From Tubulanus polymorphus (lineage: Eukaryota; Nemertea; Palaeonemertea; Tubulaniformes; Tubulanidae), in assembly GCF_964204645.1 (NCBI RefSeq), contig NC_134026.1, forward strand, positions 14,534,450 through 14,598,449: a DNA stretch of 64,000 nt, in the 5' to 3' direction. The first letter of the stretch is position 1. Each line of letters begins with the position of its first letter. Positions 10,828 to 20,379 of the stretch are shown here, piece after piece. The position numbers and the translations under genes are program-made. Under the pieces are notes generated by a model, which saw only the letters and a list, made by a program, of their open reading frames with translations, was not told the origin of the DNA and did no database searches.

Positions 10828-11169
10828 ATGGAGAGTAAACAAGTACACAGTGAATTCTTAGATAGAATTAAAGATACCACAAATGTAAAATCTGTAGATT
10901 ATAAATTCAAAAAGTTAACAGAATTAACAATTCACAAGAAATATTTAATTACTAACATTGAAACAATTACTAATAAATATGGAGATAAATTAGTAATTCA
11001 TTTAGAATATGAAGGATTAAAAGGAAATACATATAAATTCAGAACATATTTACCAGATAGATTTCATAGATTATCAAGTGAAGATCTAGAAGAATTATGT
11101 TCTGGAGATTTCTATTTCGTATACAAAGGTAAGAATGAAAAAGGGCACCATGAAATAGATTTCGAATAA
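10828..11169 (+). CDS. Small conserved Polinton protein, possibly nucleic-acid binding
   Basis: 113 residues. The core (KKYLITNIETITNKYGDKLV, then FRTYLPDRFHRLSSEDLEEL) has the beta-rich look of a small OB-like fold, and lies right after polB. Such small proteins are frequent near invertebrate Polinton polymerases; a role as single-strand DNA-binding factor is inference only. Homologues are at 23222-23578 (decayed) and 46761-47119 (frameshifted), and a more distant one in the 2.9-kb element. An AT-rich leader with an early-type promoter remnant (TTTCAATAAAAATTTG) precedes the ATG. Confidence 0.6.
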   Translation: MESKQVHSEFLDRIKDTTNVKSVDYKFKKLTELTIHKKYLITNIETITNKYGDKLVIHLEYEGLKGNTYKFRTYLPDRFHRLSSEDLEELCSGDFYFVYKGKNEKGHHEIDFE

Positions 11170-11186
11170 GAAAATATGTAAAATAA

Positions 11187-11948
11187 ATGGTAGAATTAAA
11201 AGAATACAGAATATTTGTTGATTCTAGAAAACTTACAAATTTTAAATCTCATAATTTATTAGTACAATTAGATAGAGAATTTAAGAATTGTGTAGATTTA
11301 AAATTAGTAAATATAAGTTTATGTAATTCTTTTTACAATGTATCGGATAAGTCTATTGAACATGGAGTCTTTTTAGTTTTTAATAAAAATAAAAATGAAT
11401 GGGTCTATATATATTTAAAACCAGGGTTATATAATTTAGATACATTAGCACAAGAAATTAATAGAAAAGCCTGGCACAAATTAGGTAGTAGTTCTGGGTT
11501 TAGTATTAGATTTTTAAAAAGTGAGAGTTCTGATAGAATAAAGATAAGGTTGTCTAATAGTGAAAAACATAAAATTATGGTAAAAAAACCTATAGCTAAA
11601 CTGTTAGGAATTCTTCCAGATAGATCTTTTACAAATATTGACGCTACTACACCAAACTTAATACCTTACACACATTTTTATATTTATTGCAATTTAATCG
11701 ATCCTACAAAAACATTCGAAGCAACTAAAGATATAACTTGTAATTCTGGTTTACTAAACATTTTACCATTGAAGAATGTTAAAGAATTTGGAACGCAAAT
11801 AAATTATAATTTAACAGAATGTGATTTCAAACCATGCATTCCTAGTTTTAATAATTTTAGATTAGAAATTAGAAATCATAATGGATACTTAATTGATTTG
11901 AATAACTTTCCTGTAATTTATGAATTAGTTATAAGATGTAAAGAGTAA
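11187..11948 (+). CDS. Putative penton / minor capsid protein
   Basis: 253 residues, intact. The N-terminus (EYRIFVDSRKLTN) and the C-terminus (FNNFRLEIRNHNGYLIDLNN, then FPVIYELVI) match my recollection of Polinton minor capsid proteins with a single jelly roll; no transmembrane segment is visible. In a particle it would sit at the vertices and partner the major capsid protein at 19100-20347. It follows the previous gene by 17 bp. Copy C has a homologue at 45985-46743 with a stop at codon 4. Confidence 0.6.
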   Translation: MVELKEYRIFVDSRKLTNFKSHNLLVQLDREFKNCVDLKLVNISLCNSFYNVSDKSIEHGVFLVFNKNKNEWVYIYLKPGLYNLDTLAQEINRKAWHKLGSSSGFSIRFLKSESSDRIKIRLSNSEKHKIMVKKPIAKLLGILPDRSFTNIDATTPNLIPYTHFYIYCNLIDPTKTFEATKDITCNSGLLNILPLKNVKEFGTQINYNLTECDFKPCIPSFNNFRLEIRNHNGYLIDLNNFPVIYELVIRCKE

Positions 11949-11964
11949 TTTTTCACCTATATAA

Positions 11965-12306
11965 ATGAATATAACTGTTGGACCGAGTATATGTTTTGGA
12001 TTTGATTTTAAACATGGTAAAGAAATGAGAATTAAACTAAATGATGTAATTACTGATATAAAAAGTAAATAATTTAACAATGCATCAATGATTGATAAAG
12101 AAAAGTATAATATAGAAAAAGTAATTGATTTAATTAAATCACCTTTAGAATATTATGAATTAAATGAAGATGGAATTATTGAAGATATTAAAAACATATT
12201 AACCAAAATATATGATAATCATAAAACTAGTAATGAAATAAATGTTGAATTAATCATAAATAAGTTAACTAAATATTTTGATGATAGTAATTTTTTTGAT
12301 AAATAA
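11965..12306 (+). pseudogene. Small conserved protein of 113 codons, stop-interrupted
   Basis: Begins MNITVGPSICFGFDF after a T-run/TATAAATG start. One in-frame TAA near 12070 splits it; the remaining frame opens again at 12088 and ends at 12306, directly abutting the next ATG. The copy C homologue at 45626-45967 is open over its whole 113 residues, so the stop is a lesion of copy A. Acidic and helical C-terminal half; no domain recognised. Confidence 0.65.
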
Positions 12307-12528
12307 ATGAGTGATAATAAGTGGATAATAACTGGATTATATAATGGTGCATTACTATCAGTTGGAACTGTTGGTTATTCAATGGTATTAAAAAAAGTAT
12401 TCAAAATGGGAAGTGTTAATGTTGATAGATTTGATATAAATGATATTTTAAAGTTAACATTAGCAGTTACTTTATCTAATTTAACTATTGATTATTTGGA
12501 AAAACAAAAATATATTCCTCCCATATAA
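12307..12528 (+). CDS. Small membrane protein, Polinton type
   Basis: 73 residues with two hydrophobic stretches, about 8-28 (GLYNGALLSVGTVGYSMVL) and 46-60 (ILKLTLAVTLSNLTI). The central RFDINDILKL and YLEKQKYIP ending resemble a short conserved protein I associate with invertebrate Polintons. Its start immediately follows the preceding stop (TAA-ATG) and is part of the TAAATAAATG motif. Probably a virion membrane component; function unknown. Confidence 0.6.
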   Translation: MSDNKWIITGLYNGALLSVGTVGYSMVLKKVFKMGSVNVDRFDINDILKLTLAVTLSNLTIDYLEKQKYIPPI

Positions 12529-12552
12529 ATGCATAATTTTTTTGTTAAATAA

Positions 12553-12975
12553 ATGGCTTCTGCAATTATAACTATTATAGGATCGGCAATTGTTAACGCT
12601 TTAGCATTTACAGGTGGTGGTTATTTATTTAAACATATTGATAAAAATAGTTCATTAGGAGAACAAAGAAGACATAACTTAGCGTTAGAGAAATACAATA
12701 AAGCTGCAGAAGAATATAGAGAAAAGAGACAAAACTATATGGATTACATCAATAAAGAATTATATAATCAGAAGATTTCACACAGAGATTTTCAATCAGT
12801 TGATGATGCAATGAGTTTATATAACACAGTAACAAATAAAGAAAAATTACATCTATACAAACCTAAATTATCAGATTATTATACCCCAAGTAAAGAACAA
12901 CAGAAATATGAAATAATATGGATTTTAGGTGGAACTGTTATTGTTATATTTATTGCTTATAAGTTTACTAATTAG
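12553..12975 (+). CDS. Conserved Polinton membrane protein, 140 aa
   Basis: A hydrophobic glycine-rich N-terminus (ALAFTGGGYLFKH) is followed by a charged helical middle, a conserved LSDYYTPSKEQQKYE patch, and a C-terminal membrane helix (IIWILGGTVIVIFIAYKF). The pattern is one I know from many Polinton-like elements. Intact here; in copy C (44956-45378) the ATG itself has become TTG. Starts at the end of T-run plus GTTAAATAAATG. Confidence 0.7.
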   Translation: MASAIITIIGSAIVNALAFTGGGYLFKHIDKNSSLGEQRRHNLALEKYNKAAEEYREKRQNYMDYINKELYNQKISHRDFQSVDDAMSLYNTVTNKEKLHLYKPKLSDYYTPSKEQQKYEIIWILGGTVIVIFIAYKFTN

Positions 12976-12994
12976 TAATTTTTATTCTAAATAA

Positions 12995-13429
12995 ATGGAA
13001 GATAAAGTTGATAGTATTGATATTATTCCTCATGATATAAATAAAACTAAATTAAAAACATATTTAGAAAAACAAATATTAGAATTTGAAAGTGACTTAA
13101 AAGTTAAAAAGAAAAAATATTTAAAAAGTAAAATTATATATTATTTGATTATAAGTGGTTCGGTTACAATTAGTTCTGTAATAACATTTTTAGCAATATT
13201 CAGTCCATTAACACCTTTATCTATATCAATTGGTGTGTTAGGATTAAGTTCAAGTGTTTTAACTGGTATAAGTTCAAAATTAAATATAAAAAGTAATAAA
13301 GAAAAAATTAAAACTAATATAAAAGAAATTAATAAATTAAAGAATACACTAGATTATATAATAAGTTTAAATGGTCATATAACAGTTGAAGAACAAGATA
13401 AATTATTAAAAGAATTAATAAATTATTAA
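12995..13429 (+). CDS. Two-helix membrane protein, 144 aa
   Basis: A charged N-terminal helix (about 18-48), two adjoining hydrophobic segments at about 50-95 (YYLIISGSVTISSVITFLAIF and PLSISIGVLGLSSSVLTGISS), then a lysine-rich coiled-coil-like tail ending NGHITVEEQDKLLKELI. Typical of accessory membrane proteins in this element class. Preceded by TTTTTATTCTAAATAAATG. The copy C counterpart (44503-44936) is shifted after the second helix. Confidence 0.65.
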   Translation: MEDKVDSIDIIPHDINKTKLKTYLEKQILEFESDLKVKKKKYLKSKIIYYLIISGSVTISSVITFLAIFSPLTPLSISIGVLGLSSSVLTGISSKLNIKSNKEKIKTNIKEINKLKNTLDYIISLNGHITVEEQDKLLKELINY

Positions 13430-13445
13430 TTTTTTAGTTATATAA

Positions 13446-14747
13446 ATGGGGTTTCCAAAAGCTTTCCAATATAATAAATCAATTAAATATGATATTCCGG
13501 CAATAGATTTTAAGAAAAATATTACATATAAAAATATAGTTTTAAATTCATTAACTAATTTAGAAATTTATGTTAATGAATCACAGTTTTTTATTTCTAA
13601 AATGGAAAATATATTTAATACATATGAAGTTACTTTTACTCGAGATGAATATCATATATATAAAGTAAAATCTAATATGAAATATTGGCAGAATCAATTA
13701 AATTTTGCTGTTTATTGTGCAACAACAGGATGTGGAATAAGTTGGAATGATCATTTAAATAACTTAGATAAAAATTTGAAGTATTCTGATTTAAAATTAA
13801 TTCACACAATATTTAGATTTCACACATATTTTCAAATCAGAATAATATTAAATGAATTAGAATGTCCTTTACCTGGGTCTAAATATTTTAAAGAATTGGA
13901 TAATAATATTAATATATCCAAGTTTTATAAAATATGTAATGAATTTAATATAAATATTAATTCCGATTTTAGAGCGCATGGTAAATTGCAAGGTGTTGGT
14001 GAAGAGTATGAAATAAAAAGAATTGATTATATGCATAGAATTTCAGCTTATCATAATTATAAAATTGATAATAATAATGGTTGGGTTAATTTCATTTTAG
14101 AAAATGGTGAAGGTTTTACAAAATCAGGTATACAAAGAATAAATCAATCTATTAGAATTTATTTGATATGTATTTTAGGCGCTCAAGTTGAAACAAGATC
14201 CCCAATAATTGGAAATGATAACACTTCATTCGATGCGCAGAAACAGTTTAAAGTTTTATTTGAAGATTCAATTCATAATGATAAAAATAGATCGATTCCA
14301 GAAAACATTATAAGATATCAAAATTATTTAGATAAATCTCATGTAAGACTTAATTATTGTATAGGCCCTAATCTATTAATTATTTCTAATGATTTAGTAT
14401 TGAAGATGGGAAATATAATTGGTTATAATAATCTAATTAAAACTGCAACAATAAATAATTCATTTGGGTTAAATGATATAAATAAAAAGATTATTACTGC
14501 TCCAAAATTAATGGAAGGTGAAAAAAATAAAAAACATATTCAATCAACTGAAACTAAAACTAAGAATATTAAATTGGTTAATGATTCCAAAATAAAAGAT
14601 TACAATACATCAGAAAATAATAGAACTGATAAAATTCAACATGATATAATTAAACTAAATGATGATAATAAATCCCATGAAAATACTAAATTAGCTATAA
14701 CTTGTATAGGAATTGTAATCGGAGGAATATTATATTTTAAATTTTAA
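13446..14747 (+). CDS. Conserved Polinton protein of 433 aa with C-terminal membrane anchor
   Basis: Open for 433 residues. The conserved core at about 75-275 includes YWQNQLNFAVYCATTGCGIS, FRFHTYFQIRIIL and SGIQRINQSIRIYLICILGA. This is a protein I recall from animal Polintons without known function. The C-terminal third is a low-complexity K/N-rich stalk ending in one membrane helix (ITCIGIVIGGILYF). Location between membrane and capsid genes suggests a virion role. Copies: 17704-17985 (fragment) and 43072-44486 (broken). Confidence 0.65.
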   Translation: MGFPKAFQYNKSIKYDIPAIDFKKNITYKNIVLNSLTNLEIYVNESQFFISKMENIFNTYEVTFTRDEYHIYKVKSNMKYWQNQLNFAVYCATTGCGISWNDHLNNLDKNLKYSDLKLIHTIFRFHTYFQIRIILNELECPLPGSKYFKELDNNINISKFYKICNEFNININSDFRAHGKLQGVGEEYEIKRIDYMHRISAYHNYKIDNNNGWVNFILENGEGFTKSGIQRINQSIRIYLICILGAQVETRSPIIGNDNTSFDAQKQFKVLFEDSIHNDKNRSIPENIIRYQNYLDKSHVRLNYCIGPNLLIISNDLVLKMGNIIGYNNLIKTATINNSFGLNDINKKIITAPKLMEGEKNKKHIQSTETKTKNIKLVNDSKIKDYNTSENNRTDKIQHDIIKLNDDNKSHENTKLAITCIGIVIGGILYFKF

Positions 14748-14763
14748 TTTTTTTATTATGTAA

Positions 14764-16230
14764 ATGGATGTAGAAGGTGGAGAAGATTATGAAATGGGAG
14801 AAATGGGAAATAATAATGAAGGATATATTGATGATGATTATAATGATGCAGAAACTAATATCGATAATGATAATGAATCAGCATATAATTCTAATTTAGC
14901 AGATAGTGGTTCTAAAGGTCAATCAACAGATGAATTTGATAGAAGAACTAGATCGAGAATAAATCCTGAAAATGAAAATCCAGATTTAGTAAAACAAAAT
15001 TTAGAATATAATGAATATATTTATAATTTCAAACCTATATTTGAAAAATCTGGATATAATATCAATGTCAGAGGCGCTAGACTTTTAGTACAAGAATTAA
15101 AGTTTTTAGATGGTGAATATTATTATCGTTTGAAAGATGATTATTATATTGATATCTCTTATAAAAAACAAGAAAAAATATTAGCAGAATCAACTTTGCT
15201 TAAGTTAGACCTATCTAGAATTAAAAGAATAAGAAATAGTAATGAACCAGAAGATGTAACACAAGAAGAAATTATTAAAAATGAAAGAGTATTTAAACAA
15301 AGAATTAATGAATTATTTGAAACAATCGATAATAATTTAGAAACAGAAACAACTTCTGAACAGAATAAAACTTCTAAAACTAGTAAACTTAAATCAAATA
15401 AAGTTCCAATTGAAAAACTTTTACCGAATGGGTTACTTGATGCAACAGATCAAGAATTAGAAGATTTAGATATATTTTCTGACAAAGCAATTAGAGAAAT
15501 TATTAGTATAAGACTTGCATCTGATAAAATTGCGCATGATAAAAGTATAAGAGATTTTAAAATTAGAACTTTAGAAAAAGAATTAACTGATAAAAATAAA
15601 GAAATAGAACAATTAAAATTAGATAGAGATAATAAAGTTATTGAAGAAATTGAATTTAAAAAAAGAAATGCATATTTAGAAAAAGAAATTGATGATTTAG
15701 AATATAACATAGAATTACAAAAAGAAGAAATTAAATTATTATTAAAATCATATGATTATAATATAAATAGATTAAAAGTTATTTTTAAAGATTTGTTGAT
15801 AAAACCAAATTCTGAAATATCATTAAAAGATAGAATAAGATTATTATTTAAGTTAGAAGGTATAACAATTCTTTCAATTCTAACAGCTGTAACTATGTTA
15901 TTTACAACAATTGGTTTAGCAATATCAAATGCTTTGAAATCTACTCCTACTCCTACTCCCAATAAACCGGATAAACCTCCAGATAATAATTCTATACAAG
16001 ATAAAGTTAAAGATGGTTTAAAGAAATTAGCAAAATATTTATGGGAACTATCAAAGAAATCTGCTGCAGCATTGCCAGGAGTTATTGCTTCAATTGTTGG
16101 TTTTATATTGAAATCTGCAGGAAACATTATTAACTTTGCTGCTGAACATATTATTTTATTTTTAATTACGGTTGTAAGTGCTATTATTTTTGGGTTAGTA
16201 AATATGATATCAAAAAATATCAAAAAATAA
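14764..16230 (+). CDS. 488-aa membrane protein with acidic head and coiled coil
   Basis: Acidic N-terminus (MDVEGGEDYEMGEMG), S/T/K-rich linker, coiled coil at about 260-335, then a hydrophobic segment (ILSILTAVTMLFTTIGLAIS), a proline-rich hinge (STPTPTPNKPDKPP) and a C-terminal block with KKSAAALPGVIASIVGFIL and another membrane helix. The AAALPG block is one I associate with conserved Polinton membrane proteins. Lies directly before the capsid gene in all three modules. Inferred to be a virion membrane or internal scaffold protein; unproven. Confidence 0.65.
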   Translation: MDVEGGEDYEMGEMGNNNEGYIDDDYNDAETNIDNDNESAYNSNLADSGSKGQSTDEFDRRTRSRINPENENPDLVKQNLEYNEYIYNFKPIFEKSGYNINVRGARLLVQELKFLDGEYYYRLKDDYYIDISYKKQEKILAESTLLKLDLSRIKRIRNSNEPEDVTQEEIIKNERVFKQRINELFETIDNNLETETTSEQNKTSKTSKLKSNKVPIEKLLPNGLLDATDQELEDLDIFSDKAIREIISIRLASDKIAHDKSIRDFKIRTLEKELTDKNKEIEQLKLDRDNKVIEEIEFKKRNAYLEKEIDDLEYNIELQKEEIKLLLKSYDYNINRLKVIFKDLLIKPNSEISLKDRIRLLFKLEGITILSILTAVTMLFTTIGLAISNALKSTPTPTPNKPDKPPDNNSIQDKVKDGLKKLAKYLWELSKKSAAALPGVIASIVGFILKSAGNIINFAAEHIILFLITVVSAIIFGLVNMISKNIKK

Positions 16231-16238
16231 ATAATTAA

Positions 16239-16257
16239 TTTTTTTGTTAAATAAATG
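16239..16257 (+). promoter_or_regulatory. Late-type promoter-like motif (T-run to TAAATAAATG)
   Basis: TTTTTTTGTTAAATAAATG, ending on the first capsid ATG. The same motif, with the T-run 9-11 nt before ATG, precedes genes at 11965, 12307, 12553, 12995, 13446, 14764 and 19100, and mirror-image copies precede copy C genes. It resembles poxvirus late promoters. Confidence 0.55.
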
Positions 16258-17604
16258 AGTGGGAGTTATATAAGTCCCTCTAAGATTTCTAGAATATCTA
16301 ATGCTATTAAAGCAGAAAGATCACATCATATAATTACTCATAACCCTTCAAATATTAATCCCGATGAAACTTTATATGTTAGAATTCCTAGATTAACACA
16401 AAATACTTTTTACGTTCCAAATAGTATTTATTTATCAGCTGATATATAAAAGTAATCGGTAATAATAATAATTATGTTGTTGATAATGTTGGAAGATATT
16501 TGATTAACAATAAAGATTGGTCCAGAAACAGTTTTCTCATTAGATGATTGTAATTTATTTATGCACTATAAAGATTTATGGTTAACTAAAGAAAACAGAA
16601 ATAATATGATATTTCAAGGAATCCAATCAGAAAACCAAAATAAATTAAGATCAGAAGCTAATAGCGCAATATTAACAAATGATGTAGATAAATTGATAAA
16701 AAGTATATATGGAAGCAAATATAAAATTCCATTAGACTTTGAATTGATAAATAATAATGCACCTTTATATAAATACGCAATTCAAGAAGATATTATATTT
16801 GAGATAACATTTGCTCCTGTAAATGAAATTGTAATATCTAGCGTTAATAAAGATATGAGTTATAAATTATCGAATATATGTTTAGAATATGATACAGTAA
16901 CTGATGAAAATATTGCTAGAACAATTCAAACTCAATACAACCAAGGGTTTTCATTATTATATGATTATATTGATAAATTTAAAACTGTAACTATTAATGC
17001 AAATGATGAAATAATAAATGAGAATATTAACTTTCCTAGAAGATCTATTAAAGGTATATTAATATTTTTTACTATTGGAACGTATACTAATGGTGCAATA
17101 AATGTTGACAATTATTATAATCCTGAAATAACAAAAGTAGAAATAACTATCGAAGGAATAGCAAATAAAATATTTTGTCAAGGAATGAGAATGATAGATC
17201 AATGGGTAGAAATAAAAAAACATTTTATGAATGAAAAAGTAAAATCATTTGAAAATTGTAACATTAATCAAATTGATTATTATACCGGTAATAAATATGC
17301 ATTATGGTTAGATTTTAGAACAACAGAGGATAATTCATTACATGGTTCTGGAAAAAAACTACAGAACACTAAAGATGGAATACAATTATTCATGACAAAG
17401 AATAAAGGAATCAAAAATTTTAAAATGCACATTTATATTATATCTGACGCACAACTAAATATTGTAAATTCTCAATTAAATAGTGTTATGAATCAAAATT
17501 TTAACTTTAATAAACATTTATATAATAAATGGAAGGAGGTAAAGTATATAACCATATTCCATACATCGATACACATGAAAATAATGATGGTTTATATCAT
17601 ATAA
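16255..17604 (+). pseudogene. Major capsid protein, first copy, broken
   Basis: Homologous throughout to the intact capsid gene at 19100-20347. An inserted AT pair near 16445 gives a stop after LSADI, and about ten bases are missing near 16510; the long frame resumes at 16561. The end has lost the usual stop: where copy 2 reads ...SVMY then TAA, this copy reads SVMNQN and runs 34 further codons into the next gene. Double-jelly-roll capsid by homology. Confidence 0.85.
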
Positions 17605-17703
17605 TACCTTGTAATATAGCTTTGATATTTGATCCTATTTTCAAAATTTATAAAACTAAACTAATAGAAATAGATAATAATAAAAGTTAAGTAGTTGATA
17701 ATT
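17529..17703 (+). pseudogene. Fragment of zinc-finger gene
   Basis: Begins MEGGKVYNHIPYIDTHEN and matches the start of the minus-strand gene at 39496-40383 in copy C, including the same internal TAA after NNKS. It breaks off near 17703, where sequence from the middle of the 433-aa gene begins. This is the join of the tandem duplication. The start overlaps the run-on end of the capsid pseudogene. Confidence 0.75.
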
Positions 17704-17985
17704 TATTACTGCTCCAAAATTAATGGAAGGTGAAAAAAATAAAAAACATATTCAATCAACTGAAACTAAAACTAATAATATTAAATTAAATAATGATTCT
17801 AAAATAAAAGATTACAATACATCAGGAAATGGTGCCGTACGGCACCCACATGGTGATATTAAAACTGATAATATTCAACATGAAATAATTAAACTAAATG
17901 ATGATAATAAATCCCATGAAAATACTAAATTAGTAAAACTTGTATAGGAATTGTAATCGGAGGAGTATTATATTTTAAATTTTAA
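17704..17985 (+). pseudogene. C-terminal fragment of the 433-aa gene (duplicated module)
   Basis: Matches the last third of 13446-14747 from ITAPKLMEGEKNK onward. Relative to that gene it carries an extra stretch with the palindrome GGTGCCGTACGGCACC and has lost bases near the end, so the membrane helix is out of frame. Copy C (43072-43360) shares both changes. Confidence 0.75.
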
Positions 17986-18000
17986 TTTATTATTATGTAA

Positions 18001-19059
18001 ATGGCAGAAGGTGGAGAAGATATTCCATTGGGTGACATGGGAAATAATGATGAAGGATATATTGATGATGATTATAATGATGCAGGTGCTAATCTTAATG
18101 AGACTAATATTGATGATGATAATTCATCAGCATATAATTCTAATTTAACAGATAGTGGTTCTAAAGCCCCATCAACAGATGAATATATTAGAGGAGCTAA
18201 ATCGAGAATACCTACTGAAAATGATTTATCAAAGAAAAATTTAGAATATAATGAATTTATACATATATTCAAACCTGTATTTGAAAGATCTGGGTATAAT
18301 ATAAATGATAGAGATGCTGATTGAGTGATTTAGATCCAGATAGAATTAAAAGAATAAGTAATAGTAATGTAATAACTGATGTTACCGACACAGAAATAAA
18401 TAAAAATAGAAGAGTATTTAAACAAAGAATTAATGAATTATTTGAAATAATCAAAAAGAAATCAGAAACAGAAACAACTTCTGAACAGAATAAAACTTCC
18501 AAAACTAGTAAACTTAAATCAAATAAAGTCCCAATTGAAAAACTTTTACCGAATGGATTAATTGATGCAACATATCAACAATTAGAAGATTTAAATAATA
18601 TATTTTCTGATGAAGCAATTAGAGAAAGAGTTAATAATAAAACCAGTTTCTAAAATATCATTAAAAGATAGAATAGAATTATTATTTAAGTTAGAAGGTA
18701 TAACAATTCTATCAATTCTAACAGCTGTAACTATGTTATTTACAACAATTGGTTTAGCAATATCAAATGCTTTAAAATCTACTCCTACTCCAAATAAACC
18801 GGATAAGCCCCCAGGTAATAATTCTATACAAGATAAAGTTAAAGATGGTTTAAAGAAATTAGCAAAATATTTATGGGAACTATCTAAAAAATCTGCTGCA
18901 GCATTGCCCGGAGTTATTGCATCAATTGTTGGTTTTATATTGAAATCTGCAGGAAACATTATTAACTTTGCTGCTGAACATATTATTTTATTTTTAATTA
19001 CAGTTGTAAGTGCTATTATTTTTGGGTTAGTAAACATGATATCAAAAAATATCAAGTAA
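18001..19059 (+). pseudogene. Second copy of the 488-aa membrane protein gene, internally deleted
   Basis: Starts MAEGGEDIPLGDMGNNDEGY. The part that follows NDRDAD in the full gene is deleted, leaving an early stop at 18322, and another block (coiled coil) is missing at about 18630. The C-terminal membrane region (18610-19059) is preserved. Copy C has the same first deletion, so this module and copy C descend from one already-damaged ancestor. Confidence 0.8.
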
Positions 19060-19099
19060 ACATGATAAAAAATAAATATTTAATTTTTTTGTTAAATAA

Positions 19100-20347
19100 A
19101 TGAGTGGGAGTTATATCAATCCTTCTAAGAATCATAGAATATCTAATGCTATTAAAGCAGAAAGATCACATCATATAATTACTCATAACCCTTCTAATAT
19201 TAATCCTGATGAAACTTTATATGTTAGAATCCCTCGATTAACACAAAATACTTTTTATGTTCCAAATAGTATTTATTTATCAGCCGATATAAAAGTAATC
19301 GGTAATAATAATAATTATGTTGTTGATAATGTTGGAAGATATTTGATTAAAAAATTATCAATAAAGATTGGTCCAGAAACAGTTTTCTCATTAGATGATT
19401 ATAATTTATTTATGCATTATAAAGATTTATGGTTAACTAAAGAAAATAGAAATAATATGATATTTCAAGGAATCCAATCAGAAAACCAAAATAAATTAAG
19501 ATCAGAAGCACATAATGCAATATTAACTAATGCTATAGATAAATTGATAAAAAGTATATACGGAAGCAAATATAAAATTCCATTAGAGTTTGAATTGATA
19601 AATAATAATGCGCCTTTATATAAATACGCAATTCAAGAAGACGTTATATTCGAAATAACATTTGCTCCTGTAAATGAAATTGTAAGATCTAGCGTTAATA
19701 AAGATATGAGTTATAAATTATCGAATATATGTTTAGAATATGATACAGAAACTGATGAAAATATTTCAAGTATAATTCAAACTCAATACAATCAAGGATT
19801 TTTATTATCATATGATTATATTGATAAATTTAAAACTGTAACTATTAATACAAATGATGAAATAATTAATGAGAATATTAACTTCCCAAGAAGATCTATT
19901 AAAGGTATATTAATATTTTTTACCATTGCAACATATACTAATGGCGCAATAAATATTGATAATTATTATAATCCTGAAATAACAAAAGTAGAAATAACTA
20001 TCGAAGAAATAGCAAATAAAATATTTTGTCAAGGAATGAGAATGATAGATCAATGGGTAGAAATAAAAAAACATTTTATGAATGAAAAAGTAAAATCATT
20101 TGAAAATTGTAACATTAATCAAATTGATTATTATACCGGTAATAAATATGCATTATGGTTAGATTTTAGAACAACAGAGGATAATTCATTACATGGTTCT
20201 GGAAAAAAACTACAGAACACTAAAGATGGAATACAATTATTCATGACAAAGAATAAAGGAATCAAAAATTTTAAAATGCATATTTATATTATATCTGACG
20301 CGCAATTAAATATTGTAAATTCACAATTAGATAGTGTTATGTATTAA
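19100..20347 (+). CDS. Major capsid protein (double jelly roll), Polinton type
   Basis: 415 residues, open. Landmarks are YVRIPRLTQNTFYVPNSIYL near 37-56, DNVGRYLIKKLSIKIGPE, and the hallmark end IYIISDAQLNIVNSQLDSVMY. These match Polinton/adintovirus hexon-like capsid proteins. It would form trimeric capsomers. The start lies in TTTTTTTGTTAAATAAATG. It lies 40 bp after the damaged membrane gene and is the only capsid frame in the window that is both uninterrupted and normally terminated. Confidence 0.9.
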   Translation: MSGSYINPSKNHRISNAIKAERSHHIITHNPSNINPDETLYVRIPRLTQNTFYVPNSIYLSADIKVIGNNNNYVVDNVGRYLIKKLSIKIGPETVFSLDDYNLFMHYKDLWLTKENRNNMIFQGIQSENQNKLRSEAHNAILTNAIDKLIKSIYGSKYKIPLEFELINNNAPLYKYAIQEDVIFEITFAPVNEIVRSSVNKDMSYKLSNICLEYDTETDENISSIIQTQYNQGFLLSYDYIDKFKTVTINTNDEIINENINFPRRSIKGILIFFTIATYTNGAINIDNYYNPEITKVEITIEEIANKIFCQGMRMIDQWVEIKKHFMNEKVKSFENCNINQIDYYTGNKYALWLDFRTTEDNSLHGSGKKLQNTKDGIQLFMTKNKGIKNFKMHIYIISDAQLNIVNSQLDSVMY

Positions 20348-20379
20348 AATTTTAACTTTAATAAAAATATATATAATAA

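Noticed and set aside
15756-16223. Minus-strand 155-codon frame (and equivalents at 18591-19055 and 41708-42169)
   Set aside because: It lies antisense to the well-supported membrane protein gene and is conserved only because the sense gene is.
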